Below are positions 8,872 to 17,700 of a DNA stretch of 57,286 nt, piece after piece. The first letter of the stretch is position 1. The number at the start of each line of letters is the position of its first letter. The position numbers and the translations under genes are program-made. The DNA comes from Helicobacter marmotae. GTDB lineage: Bacteria > Campylobacterota > Campylobacteria > Campylobacterales > Helicobacteraceae. The DNA lies in contig NZ_NXLR01000013.1 of NCBI RefSeq assembly GCF_003364255.1, forward strand, positions 1 to 57,286, written 5' to 3'. The notes beneath the pieces were generated by a model. That model saw only the letters and a list, made by a program, of their open reading frames with translations, was not told where the DNA came from and ran no database searches.

Positions 8872-10712
8872 TGTGCCCGCTCCACCTTTTGGAGTTTATG
8901 TTGGTTTTGTTCAATATGTATATCCGCACTCTCGCCATCGCTAAGGAGTAAAACATCTTTAATTTCTGGGAAAAAGCTTTCATATATAATTTCATTCTCT
9001 CCCTGCCATGGGCTATCTGCGACAATGCTTGCTTCTTTTGTTTGCTTATCAAGATGCTCTAAAATCGCATTGAGGTCTTTACTCTCCTTTTGCAATTCAA
9101 GGAGTCGCTCTTTGAGATATTTTGCACGACGAAGTAAAATCACATATTCTGCTATGCTATCAGTAATGTTACGTTCATTGGGTTTATTGTTTTTCTTATT
9201 ATCTTCTATAATCACTTTGATTTTTTCTATCACGGGTTTTGTCCTACGCACTAAGGCGAGATCTTTGCTTAAAACGCTAAGAAGTGAATTCATCAATTGG
9301 AAGTTATGCTCAAGGCTTGCATTAATATGCTGGACTTCTTCTTGCGTTTTTAAAGAAGCCCTTGAAGAAATGGTAATTTGATTTTCCCCGCCGCTTATAT
9401 TTGTAATATGTAAAGAATGCGAGAGGGTAAGGTTTGTGTGTGAATGAAGAGTACCAATGACTATATCTTTAGCCCTGACATTTCCACCATTAGCCTGCTC
9501 TATAAATACCTCTTCCCCCTCTATATTGCCTAATTCTAAGCGATTAATATGGACTTTCTCCCCTAAGGCTTTGCCTTTATGAATATCGATATTGACTTCT
9601 TGGGCTTGCACTACTGAACTCTGGTGTGTTTGCCCATTAATTTCTACTTTATGGGCTATGATTTTGGCATTTTCTGCGACACTCCCATAAATCTTCACAT
9701 CTGCTGCCTCAAGCACGATACCTGCACCTATAGCATCTTGATTAGGATCTGCACATGCTACTTCAAGTACAAAGCCCTTTTTATCTCCTCCAAGGAGTGA
9801 GCCACTTTTACGTAAGCTTACTTCAGGCAAATGAAAGTCAATAATCATTTTTAGCTCCCCCTCGCCTAAACTCACATAGGAATCTTGCAGGGCATAATAC
9901 TCGATGACATCTGATTTTTCTTCCATCCTAAACTCTTCTTCTTTACATCTTAATTGTGCTTGGGATTCTCTTTTTTCTTTTTTGACATTCACATACTCTC
10001 CCCTTAAATTACGCCCACTCACGCCCTCTTGTGCTTTGAATCCTAACCCCACTAGCTCCCCACTCTTTGCTGCAAAGGAGGCAAAATCAACGCTAGGGAT
10101 ATGACTCGCATTCCACTCTTCTTGTAAGATAAATTTAAAATGTGAATTCATACTCGGGGTATATCCCCCCGCTTTTGCAATCACAAAACTTCGCGTAGCC
10201 TCTAGCTTGCCAGATATTTCAAGGGACTGAAACAACTCCCTTAAAGCTTGAATCTCTTGTGCAGTCTTATCCCCAAAGATTCGCACCACAACGCGTTCTA
10301 ATACCTTTGCTCTTGTAATTTGTGCATATAATTCATTAAAAAACCCCTCATCATCGCCTATCTCTAAGCCCTTTTTGAGCTCTAAGCTTAGCTCATAGCA
10401 TTCACTATCCACATTTAAGGCTACAAATGGGGCTAAATCCCCCTCTTTTAACCCACGCAATACGACATCATAAACTTGTTTTAGCTCAAAATCATTTTGA
10501 TTATATTTTGCCTCATCACCTAATATTTGCTCGCATTCCTCTGGGGTAAGGATACTAAAGTCTTTCTTTTTTTCACCGCGATAAAGGGTATTGATTTGCA
10601 ATATATCAAAGCTCACCATTTGCTCTTCTATCGCATACATTTCGCAGATTTTTTTAATTTCAGCCTTGACATCAGGGCATGCTTTGATAGAAATAGGTTC
10701 AAAAAGCTGCAT
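8868..10712 (-). CDS. FapA-like (DUF342) protein, possible flagellar/polymer-binding protein
   Basis: A 614-residue cytosolic protein that I place in the FapA/DUF342 family. An N-terminal mixed domain (about 1-250) contains VALNVDSECYELSLELKKG. A glycine- and valine-rich right-handed beta-helix-like region follows (about 330-470), with repeating patterns such as AADVKIYGSVAENAKIIA and ALGEKVHINRLELGNI. A charged coiled-coil region (about 470-570) comes last. DUF342 proteins are polar or cell-wall associated and, in Vibrio, needed for flagellar assembly; the role here is inferred. Position next to ruvA and divergent from murJ-cysS matches the H. pylori order as I recall it. GAGGGGG precedes the ATG. 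No signal peptide. Confidence 0.75.
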   Translation of the reverse strand: MQLFEPISIKACPDVKAEIKKICEMYAIEEQMVSFDILQINTLYRGEKKKDFSILTPEECEQILGDEAKYNQNDFELKQVYDVVLRGLKEGDLAPFVALNVDSECYELSLELKKGLEIGDDEGFFNELYAQITRAKVLERVVVRIFGDKTAQEIQALRELFQSLEISGKLEATRSFVIAKAGGYTPSMNSHFKFILQEEWNASHIPSVDFASFAAKSGELVGLGFKAQEGVSGRNLRGEYVNVKKEKRESQAQLRCKEEEFRMEEKSDVIEYYALQDSYVSLGEGELKMIIDFHLPEVSLRKSGSLLGGDKKGFVLEVACADPNQDAIGAGIVLEAADVKIYGSVAENAKIIAHKVEINGQTHQSSVVQAQEVNIDIHKGKALGEKVHINRLELGNIEGEEVFIEQANGGNVRAKDIVIGTLHSHTNLTLSHSLHITNISGGENQITISSRASLKTQEEVQHINASLEHNFQLMNSLLSVLSKDLALVRRTKPVIEKIKVIIEDNKKNNKPNERNITDSIAEYVILLRRAKYLKERLLELQKESKDLNAILEHLDKQTKEASIVADSPWQGENEIIYESFFPEIKDVLLLSDGESADIHIEQNQHKLQKVERAQ

Positions 10713-10788
10713 ACGACCCCCTCGTAGCTCTAAAGTTTATTTATTACAGCTATGATTGTACGCTTTTAATCTTTATAAAGGGTAATTT

Positions 10789-12273
10789 TTGATTAAAAAG
10801 GCTTTTTTAACCAATAGCAGCGGTATTTTGCTCTCACGTATTGCTGGCTTAGTGCGCGATTTATGTATGGCAAAAATCTTGGGGGCAAGCATATATAGTG
10901 ATATATTCTTTGCTGCTTTTAAACTCCCCAATCTCTTTAGACGTGTCTTTGGTGAGGGGGCTTTTACACAAAGCTTTTTGCCTAATTTTATCCATAGCCG
11001 CAGAAAGGGTATGTTCGCACTCATTACTTTTTGTATCTTTGCACTTTTTATTTTTGTCCTCTCTTTGCTTGTAGCTTGCTTTAGTGGGTTTTTTACCAAG
11101 CTGCTTGCATACGGATTTGATGAGCATACCATAGAGCTTGCTAAACCCATTGTAGCCATTAACTTTTGGTATTTAGAGCTTGTGTTTATCGTAACCTTTC
11201 TCTCTGCACTTTTACAATATAAAAACTGCTTTTGGGTCAATGCCTACAATACCGCGCTTTTAAACCTTGCGATGATTGCTGCCTTATTTTTAAGTGAGAG
11301 TAAAGATTCTATGCAGGTAGTCTATATGCTAAGCTATGGGGTTATCTGCGGGGGCATAGCTCAAATTCTTTTACATTTTTATCCCCTCTATCGCTTGAGA
11401 TTCTTTAAACTCCTATGGGTAGGGGTGATAGAACTCTCACAATGGATACACTCTAAACACGCAAATGCCAAAGTCAAAGCGCGCATAAAAGAGGCAAAGG
11501 CAGAAGTAAAGGCGTTTTTTAAGCAGTTTTTCCCCGCTATGCTTGGGAGCTCCACTGCACAGCTTGCTAGCTTTACAGATACACTTTTAGCTTCATTTCT
11601 TGCCACAGGGAGCATTAGCGCCCTTTATTATGCCAATAGAATCTTCCAATTCCCCCTAGCGATTTTTGCTATAGCTATTTCAACCGCGCTCTTCCCCCTC
11701 ATCGCAAAAGCCATTAAAAATAAGCAAAACACCCAAGCCCTAAATGCCCTCAAAAAGGCATTTTGGTTTTTACTCATTATTTTATGTATATGTGTCATTG
11801 GGGGAATTATGCTGAGTGAAGAAATCATTAGCCTTTTATATCAATGGGGGCAATTTAGTGAAGAAAACACTCGCATTGTCGCCCAAGTTTTTAGCGCGTA
11901 TATGATTGGCTTAGTGCCCTTTGGCTTAAGTAGAATCTTCTCTTTATGGCTTTATTCCTATCAAATGCAAGCTAAAGCAGCAAAAATATCAGCTATTTCT
12001 TTGCTCTGTGGCGTGATATTCTCACTTATCCTTATGCACCCATTTGGCGCAATGGGACTAGCCCTTTCAGGGAGTTTAAGCGGTTTTGTGCTTTTTATGC
12101 TCACACTTAGAATCTTTGGCTTCAAGCAATTCTTAGCTATAATATCTCACACAAAAGCATGGCTACTGCTTGTAGGCATTATCAGTATTGAGGTTTTGCT
12201 CCTCTATTGGCTCAAACCCTATATCAAAACCTTTGTGCAGGCATTTCATCTCTTTGTAAGGAATCTCTTATGA
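10789..12273 (+). CDS. murJ: Lipid II flippase MurJ
   Basis: Polytopic inner-membrane protein that flips lipid II to the periplasm for peptidoglycan synthesis. At 494 residues with about 14 hydrophobic segments, it carries the MurJ/MviN motifs SRIAGLVRD near the N-terminus and RRVFGEGAFTQSFLP, whose arginines and GEG line the cavity. The start is a TTG at 10789 with AAAGGG six bases upstream; no in-frame ATG gives a complete N-terminus. It is divergent from the FapA-like gene across 76 bases. Its stop overlaps the cysS start as ATGA. With murA, pbpC and slt it makes this window rich in cell-wall genes. Confidence 0.95.
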   Translation: MIKKAFLTNSSGILLSRIAGLVRDLCMAKILGASIYSDIFFAAFKLPNLFRRVFGEGAFTQSFLPNFIHSRRKGMFALITFCIFALFIFVLSLLVACFSGFFTKLLAYGFDEHTIELAKPIVAINFWYLELVFIVTFLSALLQYKNCFWVNAYNTALLNLAMIAALFLSESKDSMQVVYMLSYGVICGGIAQILLHFYPLYRLRFFKLLWVGVIELSQWIHSKHANAKVKARIKEAKAEVKAFFKQFFPAMLGSSTAQLASFTDTLLASFLATGSISALYYANRIFQFPLAIFAIAISTALFPLIAKAIKNKQNTQALNALKKAFWFLLIILCICVIGGIMLSEEIISLLYQWGQFSEENTRIVAQVFSAYMIGLVPFGLSRIFSLWLYSYQMQAKAAKISAISLLCGVIFSLILMHPFGAMGLALSGSLSGFVLFMLTLRIFGFKQFLAIISHTKAWLLLVGIISIEVLLLYWLKPYIKTFVQAFHLFVRNLL

Positions 12274-13733
12274 TTACACTCTTTGATAGTGCAAAAAAGC
12301 AAAAGCTCCCCTTTGTGCCATTGGTGGAAAACAAAGTGCGCCTTTATGTATGCGGACCTACCGTGTATGATGACGCGCATTTGGGGCATGCACGAAGCTC
12401 TATAGCCTTTGATCTCTGGCGGAGACTCTTTTTGTTTTTAGATTTTGAAGTGCTTTTTGTCAAAAACTTCACAGATATTGATGATAAAATCATTAAAAAA
12501 TCCCTACAAAGTGGCATAAATGTAAAGGAATTAAGCGAAAAGTACATCAACCTCTACCTGCAAGATATGGACGCCCTTTTAGTATTACGTGCAGATATTG
12601 AGCCAAAAGCCACAGACAATCTCCCCCAAATATGCCAAATGATAGAATCGCTCCTGCAAAAAGGCTATGCCTATAAGGGAGAAAATAGCGATATTTATTT
12701 GAGTATCCATAAAGATACGCGCTATGGAGCCCTCTCTCATCGCAGTGAAGATACGCAAAACCAAAGCCGCATACAAAATGCACAAGATAAATTAGAGAGT
12801 AATGACTTTGCATTATGGAAAGGCTATAAAGGAGCACAAGATATTGCTTATGAAAGCACTTTTGGTAAGGGTCGTCCGGGCTGGCATATTGAATGCTCGG
12901 CAATGATTGAAGAACATCTAGCCTATAAAGACAAGCCCTATGCGATTGATATACATGCAGGGGGTGCGGATTTGCTCTTCCCTCATCATGAAAATGAGGC
13001 TTCTCAAACGCGCTGTGCGACTGGAAGAGAGCTTGCTAAATACTGGTTGCATAATGGATTTGTCAATATCAATGGTGAAAAAATGAGTAAATCACTTGGC
13101 AATAGCTTTTTTATCAAAGATGCCCTTCAATCCTATGATGGCGAAATTTTGCGCAATTACCTGCTAGGGGTGCATTATCGTCTAGCCCTTAACTTTAATG
13201 AAGAAGATTTATTGCAGAGCAAAAAACGGCTTGATAAAATCTACCGACTAAAAAAGCGCATACTGCCCAGTAATGATATGCCCGATTCTACGGCACATAA
13301 TGATTTAACATACCTCAATATGCTAAAAAATATTGCTAAAAACGCACAACAAGATTTTAAAAATGAGCTGCTTTTAGCCCTAAGTGATGATTATAATATC
13401 TCAAAAGCTCTAAGTATTATTGAAGATATGCTTGCACGTAGTAATGAAATCTTAGATAAAAACCCCAAAGACAAAGCCCAAAAGCAGACTATTAGAGCAA
13501 ATCTTGCCTGTGTAGAATACCTCCTAGGGCTTGGAGGTAAAGAAGCTCAAAGCTACTTCCAGCTCGGACTAAGCCAAGAAAAAAAGCAATATATTCAAGC
13601 ACAAATTCTTAAAAGAATAGAAGCAAAAAAGGCAAAAGATTATGCCCTAGCAGATAGCATACGCGATAGCCTTAAACAAGAGGGGATTGAAATTATGGAT
13701 ACCCCCTCTGGCACAACTTGGGAGAAGATATAA
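12270..13733 (+). CDS. cysS: Cysteinyl-tRNA synthetase
   Basis: Class I aminoacyl-tRNA synthetase charging tRNA-Cys, 487 residues. C28 in LYVCGPTVYDDAHLGHAR is the first zinc/substrate ligand and HLGH (37-40) is the HIGH box. GWHIECSAM and DLLFPHHENEASQ supply the other zinc ligands, and EKMSKSLGN is the KMSKS box. I start it at the ATG at 12270, not at the longer in-frame position 12207. This ATG overlaps the murJ stop by four bases and has AAGGA seven bases upstream, and the protein then begins MITLFDS as family members do. Co-transcribed with murJ. Confidence 0.97.
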   Translation: MITLFDSAKKQKLPFVPLVENKVRLYVCGPTVYDDAHLGHARSSIAFDLWRRLFLFLDFEVLFVKNFTDIDDKIIKKSLQSGINVKELSEKYINLYLQDMDALLVLRADIEPKATDNLPQICQMIESLLQKGYAYKGENSDIYLSIHKDTRYGALSHRSEDTQNQSRIQNAQDKLESNDFALWKGYKGAQDIAYESTFGKGRPGWHIECSAMIEEHLAYKDKPYAIDIHAGGADLLFPHHENEASQTRCATGRELAKYWLHNGFVNINGEKMSKSLGNSFFIKDALQSYDGEILRNYLLGVHYRLALNFNEEDLLQSKKRLDKIYRLKKRILPSNDMPDSTAHNDLTYLNMLKNIAKNAQQDFKNELLLALSDDYNISKALSIIEDMLARSNEILDKNPKDKAQKQTIRANLACVEYLLGLGGKEAQSYFQLGLSQEKKQYIQAQILKRIEAKKAKDYALADSIRDSLKQEGIEIMDTPSGTTWEKI

Positions 13734-13771
13734 GAGGGCTATACTATAAGATTCTCACTTTAAGGACATAA

Positions 13772-14725
13772 ATGCCCTTTGTTACTAAGCATTATTATCT
13801 CAAAGAGCCTATAGCAGCGTTTTTATTCCTTATGCGGGAGCGGGGCTATAGCCTCAAAGCCGCTCAAAGGGCGATAGATAAAGCTTATCTTAGACAAAAT
13901 GGACGCAAAGTAGCCAAAAATGAAATGCTCTCTGGGGCAGTGCAATTAGATGAATTCCAAGCAACTGATATAAATCTCGCCCCACTTTATGCCAATGAAG
14001 ATTTTTGCGTATATGATAAACCCCATAATCTCCTAAGCCACCCTAAGGGGAGATTCTATCACTACTCACTCAATGACGCCCTAAAATCTCGCTTTGGCAA
14101 TACAGCTAGCATTCTCCATAGGCTTGATAAACAAACAAGCGGGCTTTTACTCTGCTCTATTAACCCTAAAACACAAAAAGAGCTAAAAAAACTCATGGAG
14201 CAAAGGGCGGTAAGCAAAATATATCGCGCGATTATTCAAGGGCGTCTTAAAGAAGAGATATTGATAGATGAGTCCATTAGCACACAAATGCGTAAAGGCG
14301 GGGATTTGTGCATTAAAAGCATTATTTGCAAAAATGGCAAGCCAAGCCGCACATTAGTGCGCCCCATTGCGTATGATACAACTTCAGATTCCACACTTAT
14401 TGAAGCTATCCCCCTCACAGGGAGAACGCATCAAATCCGCTTGCATTGTGCCTTTATAGGGCATAGAATCTTAGGCGACCCACTCTATGGGGCAAAGGAA
14501 GAATACAGCAGAATCTACCTAGAAAATCCGCAACTCCCACAATATACGCAATACTTTGGCGCGCCATATTTATGCTTGAATGCCTATCAACTCAACTTCT
14601 CTTTTAAAGACAAACTCTATAGCTTTAGGAGTGGCTTTAGCTTCCATTGTGCTCCACACTTTAGCTCATATTTTCATACTTCCGCTACAATGCCCCCTTT
14701 AACGTTACAAATATGGCGAAGTTAA
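13772..14725 (+). CDS. RluA-family 23S rRNA pseudouridine synthase
   Basis: Converts specific uridines in structured RNA to pseudouridine; 317 residues. The N-terminal part (about 20-65) is S4-like (LKAAQRAIDKAYLRQNGRKV). The catalytic domain starts near 75 with VYDKPHNLLSHP and contains HRLDKQTSGLLL with the catalytic aspartate D119, then KIYRAIIQG and ETIPLTGRTHQIRLH-like residues (AIPLTGRTHQIRLH), and GDPLYG. The target uridine (RluA, RluC or RluD type) cannot be assigned by eye. AAGGA lies five bases upstream of the ATG. The C-terminal ~40 residues are rich in His and aromatic residues and look unlike the family core. It follows cysS by 38 bases. Confidence 0.92.
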   Translation: MPFVTKHYYLKEPIAAFLFLMRERGYSLKAAQRAIDKAYLRQNGRKVAKNEMLSGAVQLDEFQATDINLAPLYANEDFCVYDKPHNLLSHPKGRFYHYSLNDALKSRFGNTASILHRLDKQTSGLLLCSINPKTQKELKKLMEQRAVSKIYRAIIQGRLKEEILIDESISTQMRKGGDLCIKSIICKNGKPSRTLVRPIAYDTTSDSTLIEAIPLTGRTHQIRLHCAFIGHRILGDPLYGAKEEYSRIYLENPQLPQYTQYFGAPYLCLNAYQLNFSFKDKLYSFRSGFSFHCAPHFSSYFHTSATMPPLTLQIWRS

Positions 14726-14745
14726 GAATATGGCAAGGAGGGGTT

Positions 14746-17700
14746 ATGAGAGCATTTTTAGGCACATTAGTTATTATTTTTGGAATCACCATTTTTTGGC
14801 AAGCATGCACAGAGAATGTACTTAGCTCATATCAAAAAGAAATCTCCACCACACCACAAAGCATTCTCCTTCACTTTAAAGTGCCTATCACGCAAGATCC
14901 AGATGGCATAATCCACCAAGCAGATGAAGATACATTCACACTTAATGGCAAACATATTAGCGCAAAATATGTATATAAATCTCCTTATGAACTCCTTATT
15001 ATGCCCAATATGCCACTCTTAGCGCCAAATACAACATATAAACTCGCCATTAAGCTCTCAAACCTTGCAGATTCTTTGCTTACCAATTTCCTCTCACTTT
15101 CACTACATACCCAATACACACAAATAGCATTCTCTCAATTCACTCCCATATATACTGATAGCCATAGCTTTTCTCTCCATACAGAAATCGCCCTCTCACA
15201 AAAGGTAGATATAAGCTCTCTCCTGCAAGCCATAGAACATAAAGACCACAAAGCCATAGCCCAAGCTATTACCTTTAAAGATGATGAAAATAACCATATT
15301 CCCTTCACGCTTTTATCCATAAAAGACAAACTTTTTTTAGAAACTCCCTCTTTAGAGATAAAAAAGGGCAGTACAAACTACACACTCACACTCAAAGCCT
15401 CATATTTTGGACTAAAAGATGATGAAAGCCTGCATTACATACACGCAAGTAGTGCTCATTTAGAAGTTATAGACATACAAGCCATTAATGCCCAAACCCC
15501 TTATATTCAAGTGCATTTCTCTGCCAATCTTGCCAATGAGGCACATTTACAAGACTTTATTAGCATTACACCACATATACAAAGCAAAATCTCACAACAA
15601 GGCAATACCTTACGCATTGATGCGCCATTTCAACCCTCACAGACCTACCTCTTACGTATTAAAGAGGGCATTAAAGGCATTGGCACTTCACACTTGCTTA
15701 CTCCCAAAGAAGAGCATATTACTTTTCATCAAATCCCCCCAGCTCTTGCATTTTCACAACAAGGCGTGTTTCTCCCCCATAATGCACAAGATAAAATCGC
15801 ATTTAAAAGCATAAATGTCAAAAATGTGAATCTCAAAGTAAGTAAAATCTACCCAAATAACACAACCGCCTACTTATACAAGCAAAATCTCATCGGTGAT
15901 ATGCAATATCACGACTATAGCAATGAATATTATGGAGATTATGGCATATATGCAGATTTTAAGCAGCTAGGTGATGTAGAGCTAGAGCAAACATTTTCCA
16001 TTGATTATGTCAAAAACCAATGGATTCAAAGTGAAATTGACCTCTCTTCACTCAAAGACAAGCAAGGTATTTTTATCCTCTCTCTTAGTTTTACACAAGA
16101 TGATGTAGATTATGAATTTTTAGAGGGTACGCCATCATGGCGTAAAGAGCAGTTTTTTAACCAAGCAAGCATAGAGAAGCATTTAATTTTTTCCAATATT
16201 GCCCTCTTAGCCCAGCAAATCAATAATAAACTTGAGGTGTTCGCCCTTGATATGCTAAGCAACCAACCTCTCTCTTCTGTGCAAATCCAAGCCATTAGCC
16301 ATAAAAATCAAATGCTACAAACACTAAATACCAATGCGCAAGGCTTTGTGGCTTTTGAAAATGCAAAATCCATTCTCTATCTCCATGCGAGCAAAGAGGC
16401 AGATAATACGATTTTAAAGCTAAATACCCCCATTAGCACAGAAGGCTTTGATACAGGAGGGATAGACATTAAAAAGGGCATAGAGGCTTACATTTACACA
16501 GATAGAGGTGTGTATCGCCCCGGGGAGAATGCCTATATCAATATCATAGCAAGGGCAAATGCTAAACCTATAACACACCCCATATATATAACTATCATCT
16601 CCCCACAAGGCAAAAGCATAGTGCAAGATATTATGCTAAAAGATTCGCTTTTTGGGCTATTTTCTTACACTTTTAGCACGAATGCATCTGATCCTAGCGG
16701 GATTTATCAACTTAAAGCTAAAGTCGGCGGGAGTGAATTTTGGCATAATATATCAGTAGAAAATATCATACCAAATCGCATAAAAGTAGAGCTACATACA
16801 GCAGATATAATCCATGCACAAGCCCTAAAAGAGCATGGCAATGCGAGCTTAGATATAAAATCACATTATCTCTTTGGTGCCCCTGCAAGCAATTTAAACT
16901 TTGAGGGGAATCTTTTTATCCAAGAAAAGCCCTTTTATGCCCCTGCATATAGCGAATATACCTTTTCTCACCCTCAATCTTTGCGATACCGCTTTGAATC
17001 TTTCAAAGCAGGGAAGCTTGATAAAAATGGCTATCAACATATAGATTTTAACCTCCAAAAACTAGAAAATATAGGTAAAAACTTGCAATCTACCTTTAAT
17101 GTCAAGGTCTTTGAAAATGGAGGGCGAGCTGTGAATGCAAGCAAAGCAGTAGATATAGTGCTCTATGATAGCTTTGTGGGTATTAAAGCCCCAAAAAATC
17201 GCTATGTGAATGCCAATGCAGCTATCAACCTCCCTATTATTGTGCTCTCAAGCCAAACGCACCAAATACTGCCAAACCACGAGCTTATTTATAGAATCTA
17301 CCATAATAGCTACTCATGGTGGTGGGATTATAGTAATTATGATGATTTTGTGCGCCATATAAAAAGTGATAAAAACACAAAACTTCTTCAAGAGGGCACG
17401 CTCCTATCCAAATCCACTCCTAGCACTTTAAGCTTTAGCCCTAATCAAAATGGCGAGCTTTTCATAGAGGTAGAAGATACCACCAATGGTGCAAAAAGTG
17501 CTATCTCACTCTATGCAAGCCAAAATGGCGAACCAACATTAATACCAAAGCTCACACAACTCAAACTCCAATCGAACAAAACACACTATCTCAGCACAGA
17601 TGAAGCCATAATTAGCTTTGAAAGCCCTAAAGATTCTAAAGCGCTTATTAGCATTATAGGGCAAGATAGGATTTTAGATCGTTTTTGGATTGATACAAAA

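Noticed and set aside
12207-12269. A 21-codon N-terminal extension of cysS
   Set aside because: The ATG at 12270 has a ribosome site, overlaps the murJ stop as ATGA and gives the canonical N-terminus.
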